This document shows positions 53,693 through 64,000 of a DNA stretch of 64,000 nucleotides, piece by piece (position 1 is the first letter of the stretch; each line of letters opens with the position of its first letter). Under the pieces are notes generated by a model, which saw nothing but the letters and a program-made list of their open reading frames with translations, was not told the origin of the DNA and did not search any database. The DNA comes from UBA4615 sp046046245 (GTDB lineage: Bacteria > Pseudomonadota > Gammaproteobacteria > Burkholderiales > Burkholderiaceae_E), in assembly GCA_046046245.1 (NCBI GenBank), contig JBJOKE010000021.1, positions 1-64,000 of the forward strand, written 5' to 3'. Made by a program: the position numbers and the translations under genes.

Positions 53693-54676
53693 ATGAGACA
53701 CGACACCATCCGCCGCGGCGCGCTGCGCGCCGCGCTCGCCGTCCCGCTCGCCCTGGCCGCACTCGGCGCGCAGGCGCAGGAGATCACGCTGCGCGCGGTC
53801 AACGGCTTCCAGGAGGGCACCTACTTCGCGCGGACCTTCGAGCGCTTCGTGCAGAAGGTGAACGCCGAGGGCAAGGGCCTGGTGCAGATCAACTACATCG
53901 GCGGCCCGAAGGCGATCCCCACCTTCGAGCAGGCGAATGCGCTGCGCAACGGGGTGGTCGACCTCGCGAACACCACCGCGGCCTACACCGCGAGCCTGGT
54001 GCCCGAGGGCCTCGCGCTCAACTACACCGACAAGAAGATCGCCGAGCTGCGCAAGGACGGCACCTTCGACTACCTGAACACGATCTATCTCGAGAAGGGC
54101 CTCTACTACTTCGCCAAGACCGGCGAGGGCATCCAGTACCACATCTTCTCGAACAAGCCGATCGACCGCGCCGACCTGTCGGGCCTGAAGCTGCGGATCG
54201 CGCCGATCTTCCGCGACTTCTTCTCGAAGCTCGGCGCCAGCGTCGTGCAGATGCCGCCGGGCGAGGTCTACACCGCGCTCGAGCGCGGCGTGGTCGACGG
54301 CTACGGATGGCCGCTGCTCGGCATCTTCGACGCCGGCTGGCAGGAGCGCACCAAGTACCGGATCGACCCGGGCTTCTACTCGCTCGAGCTCGGCATCGTC
54401 TTCAGCGCCAACACCTGGAGGAAGCTCACGCCCGCGCAGCGCGCCTTCCTCGAGAAGCAGGGCGCGGCGATGGAGGCCGAGCTCAACCAGGAGTCGGCCC
54501 GAGACGCCGCGGCCGACATGAAGCGGCAGGCCGAGGCCGGCATCCAGGTGCTGAAGCTCGACGCCGCGCAGTCCAAGGCCTACCTCGCCGCCGCCTACGG
54601 CGCGGCCTGGGACGGCATCGTGAAGACCAGCCCCGCGCACGGCGCGAAGCTGCGCGCCGCGATGGAACCGAAGTGA
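53693..54676 (+). CDS. dctP: TRAP transporter substrate-binding protein DctP, copy 2
   Basis: Periplasmic TRAP binding protein, 327 residues, paralogue of the protein at 50089. Signal peptide ends AQAQ; FQEGTYFARTFERFVQKVN, LVQINYIGGPKAIPTFEQAN and GLKLRIAPIFRDFFSKLGAS are conserved. It is directly followed by the dctQ and dctM genes, so it is the cognate binding protein; the first copy could use the same membrane pair. Confidence 0.92.
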   Translation: MRHDTIRRGALRAALAVPLALAALGAQAQEITLRAVNGFQEGTYFARTFERFVQKVNAEGKGLVQINYIGGPKAIPTFEQANALRNGVVDLANTTAAYTASLVPEGLALNYTDKKIAELRKDGTFDYLNTIYLEKGLYYFAKTGEGIQYHIFSNKPIDRADLSGLKLRIAPIFRDFFSKLGASVVQMPPGEVYTALERGVVDGYGWPLLGIFDAGWQERTKYRIDPGFYSLELGIVFSANTWRKLTPAQRAFLEKQGAAMEAELNQESARDAAADMKRQAEAGIQVLKLDAAQSKAYLAAAYGAAWDGIVKTSPAHGAKLRAAMEPK

Positions 54677-54695
54677 CCCGAGCGGCCGCCGCGCG

Positions 54696-55223
54696 ATGAA
54701 CGCCTGGTCCCGCCTGATGCAGGCCTGCGGCGCGGCGGCGGCCGCGATCGTGGGTCTGGTGGTGGTCCTCGTCTGCTGGGACGTCTTCGCGCGCAATCTC
54801 GGCGCGAAGAGCCTGCCCTGGATCGTCGAGATGACCGAGTACTCGCTGCCGCTCGCGACCTTCCTCGCCGCGCCTTGGCTGATGCACCGCTACGAGCACG
54901 TGCGGCTCGACCTGCTCGCCAACACGCTGTCTCCGGCGAGGCTGGCGCTGGTCGAGCGCATCGCCGCGGCCGTCTGCATGGGGGTGAGCGCGGTCATCGT
55001 CTGGTACTCGATCAGGGTGCTGCTCGACACGAAGCAGATCGGCGCGCTCGTCATCAAGAGCCTGGTGTTCCCCGAGTGGTGGCTGTTCGTGCCGGTGCCG
55101 GTCTGCTTCGGGCTGCTCGCGCTCGAGTGCGCGCGCCGGCTGGTCTTCCCGCCGCCGCCGCACGCGCCGATGGCCGCGGCCGGCATCGAGGTCCCGGGCG
55201 AGCACGGGGGCGCCGCGCGATGA
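54696..55223 (+). CDS. dctQ: TRAP transporter small permease DctQ
   Basis: Small membrane subunit of the TRAP transporter, 175 residues. Four hydrophobic segments (AAAAAIVGLVVVLVCWDVFAR, LPLATFLAAPWLM, VCMGVSAVIVWYSIRVLL, LFVPVPVCFGLLALEC) and the conserved VDLLANTLS-like loop (EHVRLDLLANTLSPA). Its stop overlaps the ATG of dctM (ATGA). Confidence 0.92.
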   Translation: MNAWSRLMQACGAAAAAIVGLVVVLVCWDVFARNLGAKSLPWIVEMTEYSLPLATFLAAPWLMHRYEHVRLDLLANTLSPARLALVERIAAAVCMGVSAVIVWYSIRVLLDTKQIGALVIKSLVFPEWWLFVPVPVCFGLLALECARRLVFPPPPHAPMAAAGIEVPGEHGGAAR

Positions 55224-56542
55224 TGCCCTGGTGGGAGACCCTGGGGCTGCTGTTCGGCATCCTCACCGTGCTGCTGCTGATCGGCCTGCCGGCGGCCTTC
55301 GCGTTCCTCGCGATCAACCTCGTCGGCGCGGTGATCTACCTCGGCGGCGAGGCCGGGCTGATGCAGGTGGTGCGCAACGGCGTCGCGTCGCTGACCAACT
55401 TCTCGCTGACGCCGATCCCGTTCTTCGTGCTGATGGGCGAGGTGCTGTTCCACACCGGGGTCGCGATGAAGGCGATCGACGCCTTCGACAACCTGATCTG
55501 GCGCGTGCCGGGCCGGCTCGCGGTGATCGCGGTGGTCGCGGGCACGGTGTTCTCCGCGATCTCGGGCTCGACGGTGGCCACCACCGCGCTGCTGGGCGGC
55601 CTGCTGCTGCCGCAGATGCTCCAGCGCGGCTACAACGTGCGGATGGCCATGGGCCCGATCATGGCGATCGGCGGCGTCGACATGCTGGTGCCGCCGTCGG
55701 CGATCACCGTGCTGCTGGGCAGCCTCGCCGGCATCTCGATCTCGGGCCTGCTGGTGGCGGGCGTGGTGCCCGGCATCCTGCTGTCGGCGATGTTCGTCGG
55801 CTGGATCGTGATCCGCTGCTGGCTGAATCCGGCGCTCGCGCCGACCTTCGAGGCCGAGCGGGTGACCGGCTGGGCGCGCTGGCGCCCGCTGGTGGTCTAC
55901 GTCACGCCGCTGGTGTTCATCTTCGCGGTGGTGATCGCGTCGATGACCGCCGGCTGGGCGACGCCCACCGAGTCGGCCGCGGTCGGCGCCGCCGCGACGA
56001 TCCTGGTCGCGTTCGCCTACCGGTCGATGACGCTGTCGGCGCTGGTGAAGTCGCTGCTGGGCACCGCCGCGATCTCGGGCGTGATCCTCTTCATCATCCT
56101 CGGCGCCACGACCTTCTCGCAGATCCTGTCGTTCTCGGGTGCGACCAACGGGCTGGTGCAGCTCGTCCAGGGCGCGAGCCTGTCGCCGTGGACCGTGCTC
56201 GCCGGGATGATGCTCATCCTGCTGATCCTCGGCTGCTTCGTCGACCAGGTCAGCATGATGCTGATCACGCTGCCCTTCTTCATGCCGCTGGTGCAGCACT
56301 ACGGCTGGGACCCGCTGTGGTTCGGCGTGCTGTTCCTGATCTGCATGCAGCTCGGGCTGCTGACGCCGCCCTTCGGGATGCTGCTGTTCACGATGCGCAG
56401 CGTGGCGCCGAAGTCGGTGCCGACCTCCGAGATCTTCGCGGCGGTGACGCCCTACGTGGTCTTCGGGCTGCTGATGCTGGTGCTGGTGATCTTCATCCCT
56501 TCGCTCGCCACCTGGCTGCCGTCGGTGCTGCTCGGCAAGTAG
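55220..56542 (+). CDS. dctM: TRAP transporter large permease DctM
   Basis: Large membrane subunit with 12 predicted helices, 440 residues. Typical DctM motifs include IPFFVLMGEVLFHTGVAMKA, GTVFSAISGSTVATTALLGG, PPSAITVLLGSLAGISI and the second half GCFVDQVSMMLITLPFFMP and QLGLLTPPFGMLLF. Works as an ion-coupled importer with DctP and DctQ. Followed after 20 bases by the LytTR fragment. Confidence 0.93.
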   Translation: MMPWWETLGLLFGILTVLLLIGLPAAFAFLAINLVGAVIYLGGEAGLMQVVRNGVASLTNFSLTPIPFFVLMGEVLFHTGVAMKAIDAFDNLIWRVPGRLAVIAVVAGTVFSAISGSTVATTALLGGLLLPQMLQRGYNVRMAMGPIMAIGGVDMLVPPSAITVLLGSLAGISISGLLVAGVVPGILLSAMFVGWIVIRCWLNPALAPTFEAERVTGWARWRPLVVYVTPLVFIFAVVIASMTAGWATPTESAAVGAAATILVAFAYRSMTLSALVKSLLGTAAISGVILFIILGATTFSQILSFSGATNGLVQLVQGASLSPWTVLAGMMLILLILGCFVDQVSMMLITLPFFMPLVQHYGWDPLWFGVLFLICMQLGLLTPPFGMLLFTMRSVAPKSVPTSEIFAAVTPYVVFGLLMLVLVIFIPSLATWLPSVLLGK

Positions 56543-56562
56543 GGGCCCCGGATCGGACGCGG

Positions 56563-56700
56563 GTGGTCACCGCCGACGGCGAGCGCTTCTGCAACCTCGG
56601 CATCGGCGATCTCGAGGCGCGCCTCGAACCGGACCGCTCCCCGCGCGTGCACCGCAGCCACGTCCTGAACCTCGCCGCGTCGGTGGTCCGCGCCGCCTGA
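56563..56700 (+). pseudogene. C-terminal LytTR DNA-binding domain fragment
   Basis: A 45-codon reading frame starting at a GTG. TADGERFCNLGIGDLEARL and the diagnostic RVHRSHVLNL match the last strands of a LytTR domain; a complete domain is about 100 residues and a full regulator has a sensor part in front. Nothing of the missing part is present upstream, where dctM ends in another frame. Most likely the broken tail of a LytTR-type regulator such as the CO sensor RcoM, whose gene commonly neighbours cox operons. Confidence 0.65.
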
Positions 56701-56714
56701 CCGGCCGACGCCGC

Positions 56715-56741
56715 GGTACCCCTGCACCGGCCATGGGTACC
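56715..56741. repeat. Inverted repeat upstream of coxM
   Basis: GGTACCC (56715-56721) and GGGTACC (56735-56741), spacer 13 bases. Possible operator; no assigned protein. Confidence 0.4.
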
Positions 56742-56765
56742 CGCGACTCGCGCGCGTCGCCCGCA

Positions 56766-56794
56766 GTTCGTGCGGAAGACCCGCCGGTTCGTGC
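56766..56794 (+). promoter_or_regulatory. Direct repeats of LytTR type in the cox promoter region
   Basis: GTTCGTGC occurs at 56766-56773 and 56787-56794, a period of 21 bases (two helical turns); a degenerate copy (GTTTCGGTGC) ends at 56825. LytTR proteins bind such paired or triple short direct repeats. They lie 100-130 bases before coxM, suitable for an activator. Confidence 0.5.
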
Positions 56795-56893
56795 AAGCGC
56801 CCGCCCGCGTACCGGGTTTCGGTGCACACTCCGACCTCTGTCCTGGACAAAGGGCCGACGAGCCCGGGATCCGGCAGCATCCGAGGAGACTCC

Positions 56894-57757
56894 ATGATCC
56901 CACCCGCATTCGACTACCACGCGCCGCGTTCCGTCGGCGAGGCCGTGGCCCTGCTGGGCTCGCTCGGCCCGGACGCCAAGCTGCTGGCCGGCGGTCACAG
57001 CCTGCTGCCGATGATGAAGCTGCGCTTCGCGCAGCCCACCCACCTGATCGACCTGAACCGCATCGAGACGCTGCGCGGCATCCGCGAGGACGGCGACACC
57101 ATCCGGATCGGCGCGATGACCGTCGAGCGCGACCTGATCGTCTCGCCGGTGCTGCGCGCCCGCGTGCCGCTGCTCGCCGAGGCGGCCAAGCTGATCGCCG
57201 ACCCTCAGGTCCGCAACCGCGGCACCATCGGCGGCGACATCGCCCACGGCGACCCGGCCAACGACCATCCGGCGCTGTCGCTCGCGCTCGACGCCACCTT
57301 CGTGCTGGCGGGGCCGGACGGCGAGCGCACGGTGAAGGCCGACGACTTCTTCCTCGGCACCTACTCCACCGCGCTGGCCGAGACCGAGATCCTCGTCGAG
57401 ATCCGCATGCCGGCCTTCGCGCCGAAGACCGGCTGGGGCTACGAGAAGCTCAAGCGCAAGACCGGTGACTGGGCGACCGCGGGCGCGGCCGTCGTGCTGC
57501 GCCTGGACGGTGGCCGCGTGTCGCACGCGCGGATCGGCCTGACCAACGTCGGCCCGACCGCGCTGCGCGCCGCCGACGCGGAAGCCGCGCTGATCGGCCG
57601 GCCGGTCGACGAGGCGGCGGTCGAGGCCGCCGCGCAGGCCGCGATGGCGATCTGCGATCCCGCCGACGACCTGCGCGGGGACCGCGAGTACAAGACCGCG
57701 ATGGCCGGCCAGATGGTCCGCCGCGCGATCCGCGCCGCCGTGGCGCGGGCCCAGTGA
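56894..57757 (+). CDS. coxM: Aerobic CO dehydrogenase, FAD-binding medium subunit CoxM
   Basis: Flavoprotein subunit, 287 residues, relaying electrons from the [2Fe-2S] subunit to the quinone pool. AGGHSLLPMMKLRFA and NRGTIGGDIAHGDPANDHPA are the FAD motifs shared with known CoxM proteins. First of the M-S-L order, the arrangement of form I CO dehydrogenases. GAGGAGA precedes the ATG. Confidence 0.94.
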   Translation: MIPPAFDYHAPRSVGEAVALLGSLGPDAKLLAGGHSLLPMMKLRFAQPTHLIDLNRIETLRGIREDGDTIRIGAMTVERDLIVSPVLRARVPLLAEAAKLIADPQVRNRGTIGGDIAHGDPANDHPALSLALDATFVLAGPDGERTVKADDFFLGTYSTALAETEILVEIRMPAFAPKTGWGYEKLKRKTGDWATAGAAVVLRLDGGRVSHARIGLTNVGPTALRAADAEAALIGRPVDEAAVEAAAQAAMAICDPADDLRGDREYKTAMAGQMVRRAIRAAVARAQ

Positions 57758-57774
57758 CACCGGGGAGACGAACG

Positions 57775-60659
<2,885 letters not shown>

Positions 60660-60663
60660 TCCC

Positions 60664-61389
60664 ATGGAAGTCAAACTCGACAAGAAGTACCCGGTCGCCG
60701 CGACCGTCGAGCAGGCGTGGGCGGTGCTCGCCGACGTCCGCGCGACGGCCGCCTGCATGCCGGGCGCGCAGATCACCGAGCAGACCGACGACACGCACTA
60801 CAAGGGCGTGGTCAAGAGCAAGGTCGGCCCGGCGACGATGACCTTCAACGGCACGATCGAGGTGCTCGGGCTGGATGCGGCGGCGCGCACGCTGCGGATG
60901 CTCGGCTCGGGCGCGGACCGCGCGGGCTCGTCCGCCTCGATGGACCTGACCGCGCGCGTCGTGCCGGCCGACGGCGGCGGCTCGACGCTCGAGGGCGAGG
61001 CGGTCATCAAGGTCAACGGCAAGCTCGCGCAGTTCGGCAACCGGCTGCTGGTGCCGGTGGCCGACGCGATGCTCGCGCAGTTCGCCGACCGGTTCCGGGC
61101 GGCGGCGGCGTCGGTGCCGGCCGCCGAGGCACCGGCCGCGGCGTCGGTCGACGCCGCGACGGCAGCGGCGACGGCGGCCGAGGCCGGCGTCGCGCCGTCG
61201 ATCGACGCGGGCGTCGCGGCGAGCGCCGCATCGACGGCCGCCCCCGGTGCGCAGGCGACGGCCCCCGCCGCCCCGACCCGCCCCGCGCCGGCCGCGCCCG
61301 TCCCGGCCCCGACCGAGCTCAACGCGCTGTCGCTGATCTGGGCGGTGATCAAGGGCTGGTTCGCGGGCCTGTTCGGCAAGCGCGCGTGA
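60664..61389 (+). CDS. coxG: CoxG, SRPBCC-type CO dehydrogenase accessory protein
   Basis: A 241-residue protein. Residues 1-145 are an SRPBCC domain (YPVAATVEQAWAVLADVRAT, ACMPGAQITEQTDDTHYKG, VKVGPATMTF-like SKVGPATMTFNGTIEV). An Ala/Pro-rich linker of about 70 residues leads to a hydrophobic C-terminal segment (LSLIWAVIKGWFAGLFGKRA) that can bind the membrane. CoxG proteins tether the dehydrogenase to the membrane and help electron delivery to quinone. Its stop overlaps coxD (GTGA). Confidence 0.9.
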   Translation: MEVKLDKKYPVAATVEQAWAVLADVRATAACMPGAQITEQTDDTHYKGVVKSKVGPATMTFNGTIEVLGLDAAARTLRMLGSGADRAGSSASMDLTARVVPADGGGSTLEGEAVIKVNGKLAQFGNRLLVPVADAMLAQFADRFRAAAASVPAAEAPAAASVDAATAAATAAEAGVAPSIDAGVAASAASTAAPGAQATAPAAPTRPAPAAPVPAPTELNALSLIWAVIKGWFAGLFGKRA

Positions 61390-62276
61390 CCGAGTCGGCG
61401 CTGCGCGAGGCGCTGCACCGCGTCGGCTACGTCTGCGACGAGGCGCTCGCCACGACGCTGTGGCTGGCCGGCGAGCTGCAGCGGCCGCTGCTGGTCGAGG
61501 GCGACGCGGGCGTGGGCAAGACGGCGCTCGCGGTCGCGCTCGCGCGCGCGACCGACCGTCGCCTGGTGCGGCTGCAGTGCCACGAGGGCATCGACCTCGC
61601 TCAGGCGGCCTACGAGTGGAACTACGGCCGCCAGCTGCTGTCGATCCGGCTGCGCGAGGGCGACGGCGCGCGCGCGGCCGAGGCCGACCTGTTCGCGCGC
61701 GACTACCTGCTCGAGCGGCCGCTGCTGCAGGCGATCGCGAGCGAGACGCCCTGCGTGCTGCTGATCGACGAGGTCGACCGCGCCGACGAGGCCTTCGAGG
61801 CCTTCCTGCTCGAGGTGCTCGCCGACTGGCAGATCACCGTGCCCGAACTGGGCACGCTCGCCGCCCGCCACGTGCCGCTCGCGGTGCTGACCGCCAACGG
61901 CACGCGCGAGCTGTCGGACGCGCTGCGGCGCCGCTGCCTCTACCACTGGCTCGACTATCCGACGCTCGCGCGCGAGGTGGCGATCGTGCGCGAGACGCTG
62001 CCGGGCGCCGAGGCCGCGCTCGTCGAGCAGGCGGTGGCCTTCGTGCAGCGGCTGCGGCGCGAGGACCTCGCGAAGACGCCGGGCATCGCCGAGACCCTCG
62101 ACTGGGTACGCGCGCTGCACCGCCTGCGCTTCGACGCGCTGCCCGACGACCCGCAGGCGCTGGGGGCGACGCTCGGCTGCCTGCTGAAGACCCGCGAGGA
62201 CCGGTTCCAGCTGGCGCCCGAGCGGCTGCTGCAGCTCGTCGAGGGACGTCGCGCCGGCGTCGCGGAGAAGGGCTGA
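61386..62276 (+). CDS. coxD: CoxD, MoxR-type AAA ATPase
   Basis: A 296-residue AAA+ ATPase. Walker A EGDAGVGKTALAVAL, Walker B VLLIDEVDRADEAFEAFLLE (motif LLIDEVDRAD) and the sensor part TANGTRELSDALRRRC are intact. In CO oxidisers CoxD with CoxE is needed to build the Mo-Cu centre, for example by sulfuration. GTG start. Confidence 0.93.
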   Translation: MTESALREALHRVGYVCDEALATTLWLAGELQRPLLVEGDAGVGKTALAVALARATDRRLVRLQCHEGIDLAQAAYEWNYGRQLLSIRLREGDGARAAEADLFARDYLLERPLLQAIASETPCVLLIDEVDRADEAFEAFLLEVLADWQITVPELGTLAARHVPLAVLTANGTRELSDALRRRCLYHWLDYPTLAREVAIVRETLPGAEAALVEQAVAFVQRLRREDLAKTPGIAETLDWVRALHRLRFDALPDDPQALGATLGCLLKTREDRFQLAPERLLQLVEGRRAGVAEKG

Positions 62277-62280
62277 GCCG

Positions 62281-63438
62281 ATGCGAGCCGACGGCGCGCA
62301 CGCCGAGCCGCTCGAGGCGATCGCCGGCTTCGCGGCGCTGCTGCGCGAGCACGGGCTCGCGGTGGGCGTCGCCGAGCAGCGGGCGATGGTGCAGGCGGCG
62401 CTCGCGGTGCCGCTCGAGCGGGTCGCGACGCTCGACGCCGCCTGGCGCGCGATCGCCTGCCGCGACGCGCGCGACTGGCGCGCCTGGCCCGAGCTCTTCC
62501 AGCGCTACTGGCACCCGGACCGCGTGAAGGGCACCGTCCGCAGCAGCGGCCGGACCCGGCCGGCGCGCGACCTGCGCCAGCTGGTGCAGGCCCTGCACGC
62601 CTCGCTGGGCACGCCCGGCGGCCGCCCCGGCGACACCGCGCTGCACGAGGCCGCGGGTGCCGCCTGCGACGAGGCGGCCGCGCCGCGCGCGCGGGGCGGC
62701 GCGAGCCGCACCGAGGCGCTGCACGACCGCTCGCTGTCGGAGTGGCTGCCGCAGGACCTGGCCGCGCTGCAGCGGCTCGCCGAGCGGATCGCGCAACGCC
62801 TGCGACGCCGCCTCACCCGGCGCCGGCAGGTCCATCCGCGTGGCGCGCGGCTCGACCTGCGGCGCACGCTGCGGGCGAGCCTCGCCACCGGCGGCACGCC
62901 GATCGCCCCCACGTGGCAGCGGCCGCGCCGCGAGCGGCCCCGGCTCTACGTGCTGGTCGACGTCAGCCGCTCGATGGAGACGCACGCGCAGCTCTTCCTG
63001 CGGATCGCGCGGGCACTCGTCATCGCCGCCGACGCGCGCGTGTTCGTCTTCCACACCCGGCTGGCCGAGGTGACGCCGATGCTGAGGCGCGACTCGGCCA
63101 CGGTCCAGGAGAAGGTCAACGCGGTGTCGGCCGGCTTCGGCGGCGGCACCCGGATCGCGACCAGCCTCGCCGACTTCCACGGCACCCACGTGCGGACCGG
63201 CCTGGGCCGCGGCGCGCGGGTCTGGGTGCTGTCCGACGGCTTCGACGCCGACCCGCCCGACGCGCTCGGCCGCGAGCTCGCAGCCGTGCGCGCGCGCGGC
63301 GCATCGCTCACCTGGTTCCACCCGTCCGCGCGGCCCCCGGCCTCGGCGGCGATCGAGGCTGCCCGGCCGTCGATCGGCCGCTTCGTGCGCCTCGACAGCC
63401 TGCGCGACCTGGCCGCTGCCGCGGCCGTGCTGCACTGA
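62281..63438 (+). CDS. coxE: CoxE, von Willebrand factor A domain protein
   Basis: A 385-residue partner of CoxD. The C-terminal vWA domain has the metal-binding MIDAS motif DVSRSMETHAQL (DxSxS) and VWVLSDGFDADPP; the N-terminal half is helical and Arg-rich (TRRRQVHPRGARLDLRRTL). MoxR/vWA pairs work as chaperones in metal-centre assembly. Spacing to coxD is 4 bases. Confidence 0.92.
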   Translation: MRADGAHAEPLEAIAGFAALLREHGLAVGVAEQRAMVQAALAVPLERVATLDAAWRAIACRDARDWRAWPELFQRYWHPDRVKGTVRSSGRTRPARDLRQLVQALHASLGTPGGRPGDTALHEAAGAACDEAAAPRARGGASRTEALHDRSLSEWLPQDLAALQRLAERIAQRLRRRLTRRRQVHPRGARLDLRRTLRASLATGGTPIAPTWQRPRRERPRLYVLVDVSRSMETHAQLFLRIARALVIAADARVFVFHTRLAEVTPMLRRDSATVQEKVNAVSAGFGGGTRIATSLADFHGTHVRTGLGRGARVWVLSDGFDADPPDALGRELAAVRARGASLTWFHPSARPPASAAIEAARPSIGRFVRLDSLRDLAAAAAVLH

Positions 63439-63451
63439 AGGAGAACGCGAG

Positions 63452-64000
63452 ATGACGACCGCCCACGACGTGCTCGCGGCCGCGCAGCGGCTGCGAACCG
63501 AGCAGCGACCGTTCGCGCTGGTGAGCGTGCTGCGGGTCGCGCCGCCCGCCTCGGCCCGCCCCGGCGACAAGGCGGTGGCCACCGCCGACGGCATCGTCCA
63601 CGGCTGGATCGGCGGCGGCTGCGCGCAGCCCGCGGTGATGAAGACCGTGCGCGCCGCGCTCGCCGACGGCCGCGCGCGGATGATCCGCATCGCGCCGGCC
63701 GACGAGGGCAGCGTCCGCGAGCTCGACGAGGTGCTCGAGTTCGGCATGGCCTGCCACTCGGGCGGCACGCTCGAGCTCTTCGTCGACCCGGTGCTGCCCG
63801 AGGCGCGCCTGGTGGTGGTCGGCGACACGCCGCTCGCCGCGGCGCTCGCCGGCCTCGCGCCGCGGGTCGGGCTGCCGGTCACCGTGGTCGCGCACGGCGG
63901 CGATGCGGCTCGCTATCCCGATGCGCAGCGGGTCGTCACCGACGACGGCGCGACCGCCGACGTGCCCGCCGGCGCGTTCGTCGTCGTCGCGACCCAGGGC
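63452..64000 (+). CDS. coxF: CoxF/XdhC family maturation protein (cut by the window end)
   Basis: The first 183 codons of an XdhC-like protein; no stop before the window end. SARPGDKAVATADGIVHGWI and GGGCAQPAVMKTVRAAL match the XdhC N-terminal domain with the Cys-containing IGGGC motif; EFGMACHSGGTLELFVDP is the second conserved Cys part, and RLVVVGDTPLAAALAGLAP starts the Rossmann-like domain. XdhC proteins bind and sulfurate the molybdenum cofactor. GAAGGAGAA precedes the ATG. Confidence 0.9.
   Translation, partial: MTTAHDVLAAAQRLRTEQRPFALVSVLRVAPPASARPGDKAVATADGIVHGWIGGGCAQPAVMKTVRAALADGRARMIRIAPADEGSVRELDEVLEFGMACHSGGTLELFVDPVLPEARLVVVGDTPLAAALAGLAPRVGLPVTVVAHGGDAARYPDAQRVVTDDGATADVPAGAFVVVATQG

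Larger units (their letters stand above)
56543..56893. other. Intergenic region with LytTR remnant and regulatory repeats
   Basis: 351 bases between dctM and coxM. It holds the LytTR fragment (56563-56700), an inverted repeat GGTACCC/GGGTACC (56715-56721 and 56735-56741) and direct repeats of LytTR type (56766-56794). No full gene. Confidence 0.6.

Overview
The window is very GC-rich DNA packed with genes, and its gene content points to a betaproteobacterium of the Burkholderiales. The pointers are a Bug-type (TctC) binding protein, CaiB-type CoA transferases, a DUF6502 protein, the PA2778/PA2779 pair, two TRAP binding proteins and an aerobic CO dehydrogenase cluster. This placement is inferred from gene families; no rRNA, tRNA, CRISPR array, insertion sequence or phage gene was seen.

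Layout. 0-4 kb: NADP-malic enzyme (maeB), a DUF2059 secreted protein and a histidine phosphatase. 3.9-12.1 kb (minus strand): PA2779/PA2778-type envelope proteins, then a complete dipeptide/oligopeptide-type ABC importer (two permeases, two ATPases, binding protein) ending in a TTC38-like TPR protein. 12.1-14.4 kb: small orphan genes, including a free-standing sigma-70 region-4 protein, and a DUF6502 protein. 14.4-16.5 kb: a quinone oxidoreductase-like protein and a divergent nitronate monooxygenase. 16.7-26.3 kb: one long catabolic operon with a branched-chain-type ABC importer, acyl-CoA ligase, TetR regulator, enoyl-CoA hydratase and a Baeyer-Villiger-type monooxygenase; its promoter carries two palindromes that could be TetR operators.

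26.3-36.7 kb: a phosphoribosyl/nucleotide module (phosphoribosyltransferase, two divergent paralogous APH-like kinases, PRPP synthase-like enzyme, DHH phosphoesterase), followed by three predicted secreted proteins (unknown, SUMF1-like, phosphodiester glycosidase) and an epimerase. Two FNR/Anr-like boxes lie at class II spacing from -10 elements here, which suggests control by low oxygen.

36.8-45.9 kb: acyl-CoA catabolism. A CaiB transferase and an AcuI/YhdH-like reductase run divergently from an IclR regulator that is translationally chained to two acyl-CoA dehydrogenases, a nitronate monooxygenase-like flavoprotein and a Bug binding protein; an M20 amidohydrolase follows. 45.9-56.5 kb: a Rieske oxygenase with a V4R sensor-like protein, divergent from opine dehydrogenase-like and 3-hydroxyacyl-CoA dehydrogenase genes, then a TRAP system with two paralogous binding proteins flanking an SDR-ligase pair. 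56.5-64 kb: a form I aerobic CO dehydrogenase cluster, coxM-S-L-G-D-E-F (coxF cut by the window end), preceded by a C-terminal LytTR fragment and direct repeats of LytTR type. Together the genes suggest a metabolically flexible heterotroph that imports many organic acids and aromatic or ketonic compounds, degrades them through CoA thioesters, and gains extra energy from CO.
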